Source of the DNA: Flavobacteriales bacterium
GTDB lineage: Bacteria; Bacteroidota; Bacteroidia; Flavobacteriales_D; Sanyastnellaceae
NCBI GenBank assembly: GCA_029238785.1
Contig: JAQWFN010000035.1
Span: 1 to 40,651, forward strand
DNA length: 40,651 bases
Direction: 5' to 3'
Shown here in pieces: positions 24,499 through 32,174 of the stretch. The translations under genes were made by a program, and so were the position numbers. Within the stretch, counting starts at the first letter, position 1. Each line of letters opens with the position of its first letter. The notes beneath the pieces were generated by a model. It saw nothing but the letters and a program-made list of their open reading frames with translations, was not told the origin of the DNA and ran no database searches.

Positions 24499-26926
24499 TG
24501 CTAATGGTGCCCGTGAGTTCATCGGTGAAGAAGTTCAATGCTTCCACCTTCATCACCCAAATATAGGTCCCGTCTGGAACAAAGTGAGTTCCGTTTTGAT
24601 GCGATCCGATCCAAAATTCTCCAGGGGTATTTGAATACCACACCTGCTCACCCCAACGGTTGAAAATGAACATCTCGAATTTCTCAACGCCGTTTAGGGC
24701 ATATTCAAACACGTCGTTCACCCCGTCTTGATCTGGTGTGAAGGTGTTTGGTACGTAAATGTCTAGCGGAGGGGTGATGCTTCTTCGGATACTATCACGA
24801 CACCCAATTTCATTGGTAGCCAAGAGTTCAATGTCGTAATAACCGTAAATGTTAGCGTAGGCATGGGTAGGGCTTTCCTCTTCGCTAAATGCCCCATCAC
24901 CAAAAGTCCAAAAGTAGGTATCGGCTTCAAGAGAAGTGTTTTCAAAGCTGTACTCATCGCCACCGTTCCAATCAATATCGAAATCAGCTTCAATGCGCGA
25001 TACTTCTACGGTAACTTCATCGCTTACACTTATTCCACAAGCATCAGTGACGGTAACTTCGTAGGTTCTCGTATTTAAAGGTGCTACAGCGTTTAAAGCG
25101 GTAGTTCTATTATTACTCCAAAAATAGCTGTGTCCGCTAGCACCTCCTTCAGAAACGGCAAGTAAATTCGCACCTCTTCCAAAACAAATGATGGTGTCGT
25201 TACCGGCGTCAATGCTCAATGGTTCGTAGTCGCCAATAATCACTTCCACTTCATTGGTGCTGAGCTGTCCGCACTCGTCGTTAACAAGAAGCTCAACGAG
25301 GGTGTTGGTATCATAAAATTGGTTGAAAGCACTTTGTTCACTGACGGTAATACCATCAATTGTCCAATCGTAGCTGTATTCCCCAATTCCACCGCTCACC
25401 AAGGCGCTGATGGAGTGGTTTTCCGGACATTCACTCTCGGGGTTTTCGTTGATGATGGCTTCAAGTGGTTCAGGAACGGGCACTGGAGCGAGTATACTTT
25501 GAGTGATGCTTGCGCCACATTGATCTTCAACCGTAAAACTAAAGGCTTCCGGCTCTAATGGGGTAATGGTTTGAGTTAAATCTGCAGCGCCGTTGCTCCA
25601 AACGAAGTTGTAATCTGGGAGTCCTCCTTCAATTAGAGCACTTAGGGTAAGCTCGTCTCCAGGACAAAAAGGTGTTGTTGTTTCAAGTTCTAATTGTAGA
25701 GGAGTATCGTCGATGTAGAGCGTGAACTCCGCAGAATCACTATTACACGCTTGAACGTCAACGCTAAAAGTAACAGTTTCTAATCCTTCAGTAATGCCAT
25801 CAGCAATGGTTTCAAAGTTGAGTGTTCCCGTGCTTTCTCCAGGCATTAGGGTGATGGTGTTGGGCATGTCGAAATAATCTACCCCGTACAAGGCCGAGCC
25901 GCTGTATTCAACGTTGATGTCGAGTTGGTCGTTCAAACCTGCGCTTCTTTGGAAAACGACTTCAGCCAAGCTGCAGCCTTCAAATACGGTAGAATCGTTG
26001 ATGGCACTTGAAATGTTAGCGAAAAGGTTAACGCCTTGACTTGAGAAACTATCCTTTTGAAGAAATACAACAGAGTCGAAAGCCGTATCTCCACCATCAG
26101 CAATAGCAATTTTTATATGATAGGTTTCGCCACAAATCACCTGTGCACTGGTTTGCAGCACCACCGTGAATCCATCAAATTCGATGATTTCAACATCAGT
26201 GGTTTGCGTAGCGTTATCGATGTAAAATTCGGTGTTTTGGTCCCAGTCAGCACTCACTTGGGTGCAATTGTCGATAAAGCCACTCGTTCCAACAGTACCA
26301 TTGTTTACGGTATTGATGGTAACAGGAATTTCTGTTCCGGGGATGAGTGCGAGGTTGATGGCGTTGTTGGTGTACGGACCGTTAATTCCCGGACCAGAAA
26401 CGAAGAATCCGAAAGCGTCGTTCACACTACCACAAACATATTCGTTGTATTCTTCTGAGGCGAAAACGTAACGAAAAGAGATCGAGTCGCCCGTTGGTAC
26501 GAAGTCGAACTCGAGCACTGCCGCATCATTGGTATCGAACGTTGAAAGCGCATCAAGGTCGGGATCGTTTACACCAAAGTTTGCATTCCCAAGCGAATTT
26601 CCGGTGCCATTATTTCCGCCTTGACCGGTTATTTGTTGAAAGGTAATGGGGTCGAAACCAACACCTGTAACGAGGGTAACATCTCCTGTTCCCATGATCA
26701 TGCCTTCGTCGAGCCCCAGGTTGGAATTCAGACCGTTGAAAGAACCAATTTGCTCAGGATCACCACTAAAAGTGATGTTCAAGGCGTCAACTCCTTCTCC
26801 AAGTAAGATGTCTACAGCTTCTTCTGGTGTAGTAGCGTTGTTCACCTCAATTTGCGCAAACAAGCTTGTGTTTAAGCAGAACAAGGAGCAAAAGGAAAAA
26901 AGTACTGAAAGAGAGACTGAACGCAT
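24488..26926 (-). CDS. T9SS cargo: choice-of-anchor L protein with gliding-motility C-terminus
   Basis: An 812-aa secreted protein. Signal peptide (1-24, ending SLFAQ), a choice-of-anchor L domain (about 26-290, with FASEEYNEYVCGSVND), a Calx-beta-like region (about 305-415, with YSGSALYGVDY), three Ig/SprB-type repeats each with a Cys pair, a PKD domain (about 640-715, YFWTFGDG) and a CHU_C gliding-motility C-terminal domain (about 720-812, VPNTFTPDQDGVNDVF and FNRWGEQVW). The last domain directs export through T9SS to the cell surface. It is a surface adhesin or envelope protein by architecture. Start ATG 26926 lies 4 nt after the -7 box; longer frames run upstream through the promoter and are wrong. 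Confidence 0.88.
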   Translation of the reverse strand: MRSVSLSVLFSFCSLFCLNTSLFAQIEVNNATTPEEAVDILLGEGVDALNITFSGDPEQIGSFNGLNSNLGLDEGMIMGTGDVTLVTGVGFDPITFQQITGQGGNNGTGNSLGNANFGVNDPDLDALSTFDTNDAAVLEFDFVPTGDSISFRYVFASEEYNEYVCGSVNDAFGFFVSGPGINGPYTNNAINLALIPGTEIPVTINTVNNGTVGTSGFIDNCTQVSADWDQNTEFYIDNATQTTDVEIIEFDGFTVVLQTSAQVICGETYHIKIAIADGGDTAFDSVVFLQKDSFSSQGVNLFANISSAINDSTVFEGCSLAEVVFQRSAGLNDQLDINVEYSGSALYGVDYFDMPNTITLMPGESTGTLNFETIADGITEGLETVTFSVDVQACNSDSAEFTLYIDDTPLQLELETTTPFCPGDELTLSALIEGGLPDYNFVWSNGAADLTQTITPLEPEAFSFTVEDQCGASITQSILAPVPVPEPLEAIINENPESECPENHSISALVSGGIGEYSYDWTIDGITVSEQSAFNQFYDTNTLVELLVNDECGQLSTNEVEVIIGDYEPLSIDAGNDTIICFGRGANLLAVSEGGASGHSYFWSNNRTTALNAVAPLNTRTYEVTVTDACGISVSDEVTVEVSRIEADFDIDWNGGDEYSFENTSLEADTYFWTFGDGAFSEEESPTHAYANIYGYYDIELLATNEIGCRDSIRRSITPPLDIYVPNTFTPDQDGVNDVFEYALNGVEKFEMFIFNRWGEQVWYSNTPGEFWIGSHQNGTHFVPDGTYIWVMKVEALNFFTDELTGTISIIR

Positions 26927-26930
26927 GAAC

Positions 26931-26938
26931 CAAAAGTA
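26931..26938 (-). promoter_or_regulatory. -7 box of the choice-of-anchor L gene
   Basis: TACTTTTG on the minus strand ends 4 nt before ATG 26926. Confidence 0.65.
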
Positions 26939-27090
26939 AGTTTTTTTACATCTTAGGACATCCATTTTTTGAAGGAAGTTGCATGGCTGAAGTGGGAATA
27001 AATTAGGAATTGGGAATTTGTAAAGTATAAAAGAAACAGATCCAGAGCTTGGCCATCCGCTAAACAAATCCGCGTCAGCGATCTAAACAG

Positions 27091-27128
27091 GAGCGAAGCG
27101 ACCTAAACCGAGCGAAGCGACTTAAACT
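27091..27128. repeat. two tandem 19-bp repeats
   Basis: GAGCGAAGCGACCTAAACC is followed directly by GAGCGAAGCGACTTAAACT; a degenerate third unit (CAGCGATCTAAAC) precedes them at 27076-27088. No role is evident. Confidence 0.8.
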
Positions 27129-27186
27129 CTGGTGTGAAGTTCATTGCTCGGGCATCATGACGGAAATGGAAGGGCTTGAAAACAGC

Positions 27187-27236
27187 AAAAAAAACAGCGT
27201 GGGCAACACCGCTTTCGCTTTGTTTCTCACGCTGTT
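27187..27236 (-). terminator. terminator after tRNA-Leu
   Basis: On the minus strand, AACAGCGTG and CACGCTGTT pair around a loop of about 30 nt that has its own small GCGAAAGC fold; eight T follow. It starts 4 bp past the tRNA 3' end. Confidence 0.75.
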
Positions 27237-27240
27237 ATCG

Positions 27241-27324
27241 TGCCCAGAGCGGGACTCGAACCCGCACGTCCTAATGAACACATGGCCCTCAACCATGCCT
27301 GTCTACCAATTTCAGCACCTGGGC
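27241..27324 (-). tRNA. tRNA-Leu (anticodon GAG)
   Basis: An 84-nt class II tRNA with a complete cloverleaf: acceptor GCCCAGG/TCTGGGC, discriminator A, anticodon loop TTGAGGG in a CATGG/CCATG stem, a long variable arm, and the T arm with GGTTCGAGTCC. The 3' CCA is not encoded. It reads CUC and CUU. It lies about 175 bp downstream of tRNA-Lys on the same strand. Confidence 0.96.
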
Positions 27325-27460
27325 AGGTACCTCAGTCTAAAAAAGACAAGGGATTCAACGATGTCAAATTCAAATCTGAGGCTCGGTAAGACCGGAAAGC
27401 ACCAGATCAAAATGAACAGCACCTTATCTGTCTGACCTGAAAAAAGAAAAGATCGTATTA

Positions 27461-27490
27461 TACAAAACAGGCAGTCGTTAAAACTGCCTG
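27461..27490 (-). terminator. terminator after tRNA-Lys
   Basis: An 8-bp stem CAGGCAGT/ACTGCCTG with a 7-nt loop, followed on the minus strand by TTTTGT. It suggests that tRNA-Leu has its own promoter or depends on read-through. Confidence 0.7.
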
Positions 27491-27497
27491 AAATCTG

Positions 27498-27570
27498 TGA
27501 TCCCGCTGGGGCTCGAACCCAGGACCCTATCATTAAAAGTGATATGCTCTACCAGCTGAGCTACAGGATC
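27498..27570 (-). tRNA. tRNA-Lys (anticodon TTT)
   Basis: A 73-nt class I tRNA: acceptor GATCCTG/CGGGATC with discriminator A, D arm AGCTCAGCTGGTAGAGC, anticodon loop CTTTTAA in a TATCA/TGATA stem, T loop GGTTCGAGCCC. The CCA is not encoded. Its promoter is 22 bp upstream. Confidence 0.97.
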
Positions 27571-27591
27571 ATTCCCTTAAAATTGGGAGTG

Positions 27592-27623
27592 CAAAGATAG
27601 CGACTAAAAAATTTATCTTGCAA
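27592..27623 (-). promoter_or_regulatory. promoter of tRNA-Lys
   Basis: The -7 TATCTTTG is at 27592-27599 and a -33 TTG at 27621-27623, 21 nt apart on the minus strand. Confidence 0.65.
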
Positions 27624-27666
27624 GCATAGAAGTGTCTTTTTTTTAGACGATATCTTAACTTGTTGA

Positions 27667-28827
27667 TTAGCCTACGATTGGGGCTCTTTTAAAGGGCTTA
27701 TTTTCATCAAATAGTTTGCGATAGGTGTAGAGTGTGCGGTATTTAGAAGCGCCTAAATTCTCTGCAATCTTGATCATTTTTGGATTAAAATCTCCAATCC
27801 AAGTAAGCGTGGTACTCTTGTATCGATTCAGTGGCACCACATTTTCTTCCGTCCACTTAATCATCGCCCCCTCAATTCCTTTTCCATGATACGCGCGGTC
27901 AATCCCAAAAACCAAGCCCACCATGATGTCGCTGGTCTTTCTCCATTTGTGGTACAAGAACTTCAGTTTACCAATTAAATTAAGATTGCCATTTACCTTA
28001 TTGAAAATCTGATTGAGCTCTGGAATATTCACGTAAAAGCCAATGGGTTTACCTTTGTGCTCAACAAAGATGATGATGTCTCGATCAACCACCGGTTTTA
28101 AAGCCTGAATGATTTTTTTAGCCTGAACCTCGGGCATTGCTTTGAAACCGTGGTGACCGCCCCAAGCGTTATTGTAAACAGTTCTGAAGTCCTCTGCTAC
28201 TTGGTCCCAAGATTTTCCGCGAATGTTTCTAATGGTATAATCCGGATTTTTAGCGATGCGCTCGCTTTTTTCAACAAACACATCCTGAACCGGTACATAC
28301 ATGTCGCGCCAATAAATATACTGCTCGTAATACACCTGAAAGCCTTCTTGCTCAAAAAAGCGCTTATAATAAGGAGGGTTATAATTCATCGCATAACTGT
28401 TGATGCTGGTAAAATTGTCCACCAACAATCCCCAAAAGCGGTCCTTTTCGCCGAAGTTAATCGGACCATCAACAGCCTCCATTCCTTCGTCTTTGAGCCA
28501 TTGATAAGCCGTTTCAAAGAGCAGATGCGCCGCTTTGTCGTCGTCAACACACTCGAAAAAGCCAATTCCACCGGTCGGCTGTTCCATCCCCTTGGCATAT
28601 TTCTGATTCACGAAAGCAGCAATGCGTCCTATCGTAATGCCGTCTTTTTCCAAAATCCAACGCTCCGCTTTTCCATGACGAAACATCTTGTTCTCCTTGG
28701 TATTGAAGACTTTTTGAATATCCTGCGTCAAATGCGGGATATAGTTGGGGTCGTTTTTATAGATCAAAGCGGGCAGGTCTAAAAAACGAGACTCCAGTCT
28801 TTCATCAATTACTTTAGTGATATTCAT
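27667..28827 (-). CDS. GNAT-fold protein, 386 aa (YghO-like)
   Basis: A cytoplasmic protein with the two-part layout of large Bacteroidota GNAT-like proteins. Its N-terminal half contains RFLDLPALIYKNDPNYIPHL and DGPINFGEKDRFWGLLVDNF. The C-terminal acyltransferase domain has FGIDRAYHGKGIEGAMI, the acetyl-CoA loop position, followed by TLTWIGDFNPKMIKIAENLGA. It most resembles the YghO group, which has no firmly assigned reaction. The likely activity is N-acyl or N-acetyl transfer with an unknown substrate. It is transcribed alone, from a promoter shared back-to-back with the secreted-protein pair at 28930. Confidence 0.7.
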   Translation of the reverse strand: MNITKVIDERLESRFLDLPALIYKNDPNYIPHLTQDIQKVFNTKENKMFRHGKAERWILEKDGITIGRIAAFVNQKYAKGMEQPTGGIGFFECVDDDKAAHLLFETAYQWLKDEGMEAVDGPINFGEKDRFWGLLVDNFTSINSYAMNYNPPYYKRFFEQEGFQVYYEQYIYWRDMYVPVQDVFVEKSERIAKNPDYTIRNIRGKSWDQVAEDFRTVYNNAWGGHHGFKAMPEVQAKKIIQALKPVVDRDIIIFVEHKGKPIGFYVNIPELNQIFNKVNGNLNLIGKLKFLYHKWRKTSDIMVGLVFGIDRAYHGKGIEGAMIKWTEENVVPLNRYKSTTLTWIGDFNPKMIKIAENLGASKYRTLYTYRKLFDENKPFKRAPIVG

Positions 28828-28834
28828 GGTGGGG

Positions 28835-28842
28835 CGAAATTA
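28835..28842 (-). promoter_or_regulatory. -7 box of the GNAT-like gene
   Basis: TAATTTCG on the minus strand, one mismatch from TAnnTTTG, lies 7 nt before ATG 28827. Confidence 0.45.
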
Positions 28843-28929
28843 AATTTTTTATTTTGCCTTCTTTCTAAGGAAGTGGGGCAACTTTTTGCTAAAAAGTGTT
28901 GTCAAGCTTCTGAAACCTGTAATATTTTG

Positions 28930-29337
28930 ATGATGATAAAAATCCTAAGCCTTGTTTTTGGGGCATTTCTTTTGGGGAGCATTCAGGCGCAAACGCTTGA
29001 AAACTATCCAAATGTTACTGAAGCTTTCGAACTTGAAACGGTGCAAGAAATGCTGACTGATGGTAGATTTGATGAACTTGAGAACTTGGAGTTTTTTTCC
29101 AAGGAAGGTTGGACTATCGCCCCAGAAAAAGAAGGAAATGATTACCCTGCACTTGAATTAATGGACGGACAAGCCTTCGATAGCGCTAATTTCAATCCGC
29201 TTCAATACAATTTAAAGGCTGCTGAGGGAGCTCATCAATACTATAGTTTACCAAATGGAGAAGTGCTGATCATCTTCTCAGAAGAGCGTTTAAATGTGTT
29301 GTTCGCTCGTTACCAAAAACTGAAAGGGAAGAATTAA
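28930..29337 (+). CDS. small secreted protein of unknown function, 135 aa
   Basis: The signal peptide (MMIKILSLVFGAFLLGSIQAQ) is followed by an acidic mature part of about 115 residues, without Cys, ending YQKLKGKN. No family is recognised. A -7-like ATATTTTG abuts the start codon, so ATG 28930 or the adjacent 28933 is the start; the upstream extension to 28873 would precede the promoter. Its stop is one base before the start of the large T9SS protein gene, so the two are a transcriptional and probably translational pair, and it may be a partner or chaperone of that protein. Confidence 0.7.
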   Translation: MMIKILSLVFGAFLLGSIQAQTLENYPNVTEAFELETVQEMLTDGRFDELENLEFFSKEGWTIAPEKEGNDYPALELMDGQAFDSANFNPLQYNLKAAEGAHQYYSLPNGEVLIIFSEERLNVLFARYQKLKGKN

Positions 29338-29338
29338 G

Positions 29339-32095
29339 ATGAAGAAGATACTAAGCCTCGCATTCGCGCTTATCGTGTTGAGCGTTCAAGCACAAGAAAT
29401 TTCAATCTCAGACGCCAGCCAAAGTCCTTACACCGGTTGTGGCGGAGCATTGCTGGATACAGGTCTGAACCCAGGTCCCTACGGCAACAATGAGAATTTC
29501 ACCTTTACTGTTTGCCCAGAAGCACCTGAAACCATCACGTCGCTCTATTCTCCTTTCTTTGATCTCGGAGCAGGAGACGAAATCGTGATTTATGATGGAG
29601 ATAATACTGGTGCGCCGGTATTGGGAACATATACAGGTATCGACTTGCAGAATCAAAGTGTTGTTGCTAGTGAAACAAATACCTCAGGTTGTTTAACAGT
29701 ACAATTCACCTCTGATGCAGCTGAGACGGGAAACTTTGCTTTTGTGTTCGATTGCGGACCGCCTTGTGAGCGTCCGTTCTCTGTGATTACTACAGACCAA
29801 GAAGTGCCTCACAGAATTTGTCCGGGTGATGAAGTTGATTTTTCTGCAGCCGAAACCATTGTTGCTGATGGAGCTACTATCGCAACTTATGAGTGGAATT
29901 TCGACGACGGTTCAGGTTTCATCGATGGTGGAGAAACCATCTCTCACGTTTTTGAAGAAACAGGAATCTACCTTGTTCAAGTGAACATTACCGACGATAA
30001 CGATTGTGGAAATGCCAATCGTGCCGACTTCAGAGTTGAAGTGAGTAACGAGCCCATATTCCTTGCAGATCAAAGTAACTTGTCGCTATGTATTGGAGAA
30101 ACAGTAGAACTCACCAACGGCGCCATCCCTCAAACCTATGTTGATGCACCGGGAGCAAATCTTGGTGGAGACCTCTTCATTCCAGATGATCAAACAACTT
30201 GTTTTTCTAGTGAGATCATCTTTGGAGCATTTGAAGCAGGAGCGGTGGTTGACGAGGTTTCGGATATCGAAAACTTTTACATCAATTTCGAACACTCTTA
30301 CATGGGCGATTTGGTGATTACTTTCATCTGTCCTGATGGTTCAGCCATGGCCGTACACCAACAAGGTGGTGGAGGTACTTATCTGGGTATTCCTGTAGAT
30401 GATGAATCTGACACTCCAGGAGTAGGTTTCGATTATTTCTGGGCACCTGATGCTACAAATGGAACATGGTCTGAAGAGTCTGGAGGAACACTTCCAGCGG
30501 GTACTTACTCATCAACCCAGCCCTTCGAAAACCTTATTGGATGTCCGTTAAATGGTATTTGGACCATCGAAATTTGCGATCTTTTTGGAATCGATAATGG
30601 ATTTATCTTCGACTGGACGGTAAACATCAGCCCAGAAAATTATCCAGAGGCGGCATCATTCACACCAAGCTTTGGTGCAGGTTGCGATAGTACTTTTTGG
30701 GCGTCTGGTCCCTTTATTACTGATACTTCAGAGGATTGCAATACCATCTCTGTGTTCACTGAAGAAACTGGGGTGTTCGAATACACCTATGAAGCAACAA
30801 ACAACTTCGGTTGCACTTACGTGAATACGATTAACCTCGAAGTACTTGAACCATTTGATCCAGGTTTAGGAGCGAGCACCATTCAATGCGAGTCGGCAAC
30901 GAACGTTCAATTGTTCAACATCCTTAACGGAGATCCGGATGCAGGTGGTATCTGGACCAACCCTTCTGATGGTGTTGTACCAAACGGCTTGTTCAGCGGC
31001 TCCATGGAAGAAGGTGATTATACGTATACGGTAAGCGGACCAGGAAGTTGTCCGGAAAGCTCTGCTAGTGTTATGGTGGAAGTTGCAGAACTTGGTAACC
31101 CAGGGCAGAACGGCACCATCTATCTTTGTGAAGAGTCTGATTCAGCCAACTTGTTTGAGCTTCTTGATGGAGCCGACGCCGGTGGTACGTGGTCTGGACC
31201 AGGTGGTGCAGCTTTTGACGGAGTATTTGATCCGGGTACGGATGATGAAGGAACTTATTCTTACACGGTTCCTTCCGAAAATCCTTGTCCCGCAGTGAGT
31301 GCTGATGTGCTCACCATTATCGTTCCGTCGCCAATACCAAACATAGATCCTGTTTACTTCTACTGCGGAACCCCTCTCGTTCTAGATGCTCAAATTACCA
31401 ATGAAGTACCAGGTGTGGGTTATACCTATTCTTGGGAAAACGGCGCGGCTGAAGGAACAACTTACACGCTCAACAATGTAACAGAAGCCACTGAAATCAT
31501 CGTAAGTGCTTCTTTAGATGATTTCCCTGAATGCAGCAATACGGTTTCAACTTTTGTTCAAGTTCCCCAAGCTCCAGATCCAGGAAACCCTGCGGTAGTT
31601 TGTCTTGGTGAACCTTTGGTAGCGGCACTTCAAAACGAAGTGTGGGACTATACGTATAACTGGACATACACGAATTTAGAAGAACCACCACAGACGAGTT
31701 TTATTTCTGAAGGACAAGGCATCGAAGCCGATTCATTGGGCTTTTATACTTTGACAATTCAAGAAAACATCTGTGGGTATGAAGCAACTCAAGAGTACTC
31801 TACGGAAGTGTGTGAAATCATTATTCCAAATGTTTTCACTCCTTTTGACCAAGATGGTTTGAACGACGCTTTTGTTATTGTTGGCGTAGACGCTTTCCCA
31901 GGAAGTGAGTTAATCGTTTACAATAGATGGGGTGGAATTGTTTTTGAAAGTGATAATTACGGATCTGGATCTTATTGGAGACCAAGAGAAGACGAAGCAT
32001 CTGACGGAACTTATTATTACACCTTGACCATTAAAAAGCCGGGAGGGGGAACAAGTGAGTTCTCAGGAACGGTAACCATTTTAAGTAGGCCATAA
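29339..32095 (+). CDS. T9SS cargo: CUB-like/PKD/P-domain protein with gliding-motility C-terminus
   Basis: A 918-aa secreted multidomain protein. In order: signal peptide (1-18, ending VQAQ), a CUB-like domain (about 20-137, with FFDLGAGDEIVIYDGDN), PKD (about 142-232, YEWNFDDG), a proprotein-convertase P-domain-like region (about 245-435, with FEHSYMGDLVITFICPDGS and IWTIEICDLFG), two related repeats of about 80 residues (about 505-585 and 587-665) sharing ILNGDPDAGGIWT- or LLDGADAGGTWS-type blocks, two further Ig-like regions, and a CHU_C domain (about 825-918, VFTPFDQDGLNDAF, VYNRWGG). No protease or hydrolase domain is visible, so an adhesive or structural surface role is likely. Confidence 0.88.
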   Translation: MKKILSLAFALIVLSVQAQEISISDASQSPYTGCGGALLDTGLNPGPYGNNENFTFTVCPEAPETITSLYSPFFDLGAGDEIVIYDGDNTGAPVLGTYTGIDLQNQSVVASETNTSGCLTVQFTSDAAETGNFAFVFDCGPPCERPFSVITTDQEVPHRICPGDEVDFSAAETIVADGATIATYEWNFDDGSGFIDGGETISHVFEETGIYLVQVNITDDNDCGNANRADFRVEVSNEPIFLADQSNLSLCIGETVELTNGAIPQTYVDAPGANLGGDLFIPDDQTTCFSSEIIFGAFEAGAVVDEVSDIENFYINFEHSYMGDLVITFICPDGSAMAVHQQGGGGTYLGIPVDDESDTPGVGFDYFWAPDATNGTWSEESGGTLPAGTYSSTQPFENLIGCPLNGIWTIEICDLFGIDNGFIFDWTVNISPENYPEAASFTPSFGAGCDSTFWASGPFITDTSEDCNTISVFTEETGVFEYTYEATNNFGCTYVNTINLEVLEPFDPGLGASTIQCESATNVQLFNILNGDPDAGGIWTNPSDGVVPNGLFSGSMEEGDYTYTVSGPGSCPESSASVMVEVAELGNPGQNGTIYLCEESDSANLFELLDGADAGGTWSGPGGAAFDGVFDPGTDDEGTYSYTVPSENPCPAVSADVLTIIVPSPIPNIDPVYFYCGTPLVLDAQITNEVPGVGYTYSWENGAAEGTTYTLNNVTEATEIIVSASLDDFPECSNTVSTFVQVPQAPDPGNPAVVCLGEPLVAALQNEVWDYTYNWTYTNLEEPPQTSFISEGQGIEADSLGFYTLTIQENICGYEATQEYSTEVCEIIIPNVFTPFDQDGLNDAFVIVGVDAFPGSELIVYNRWGGIVFESDNYGSGSYWRPREDEASDGTYYYTLTIKKPGGGTSEFSGTVTILSRP

Positions 32096-32117
32096 GCCAG
32101 CATGTGTTAATGATTTC

Positions 32118-32146
32118 AAAGCCCCGCCTTCAAGCGGGGTTTTTTG
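32118..32146 (+). terminator. terminator of the secreted-protein pair
   Basis: The stem CCCCGC/GCGGGG with a CTTCAA loop is preceded by AAAG and followed by TTTTTTG. It is 23 bp past the stop. Confidence 0.92.
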
Positions 32147-32170
32147 TGCTTGAAGCTTTCGGTATCTTTG
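32143..32170 (+). promoter_or_regulatory. promoter of the helicase gene
   Basis: A TTTG at 32143-32146, inside the T-run of the previous terminator, and TATCTTTG at 32163-32170, which ends 4 nt before ATG 32175. Confidence 0.65.
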
Positions 32171-32174
32171 CACG

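Larger units (their letters stand above)
26927..27240. other. intergenic region with promoter and 19-bp repeats
   Basis: This 314-bp stretch holds the promoter of the choice-of-anchor L gene (26931-26938), an AT-rich spacer, two tandem 19-bp repeats (27091-27128) and the tRNA-Leu terminator (27187-27236). No gene is visible. Confidence 0.6.

Noticed and set aside
26927-27067. N-terminal extension of the choice-of-anchor L protein to 27067
   Set aside because: It runs through the TACTTTTG promoter, and the shorter form has a good signal peptide.
28150-28782. A 210-codon open frame on the plus strand
   Set aside because: It is exactly antisense to the GNAT-like gene, which has the promoter and conserved motifs; the plus frame has none.
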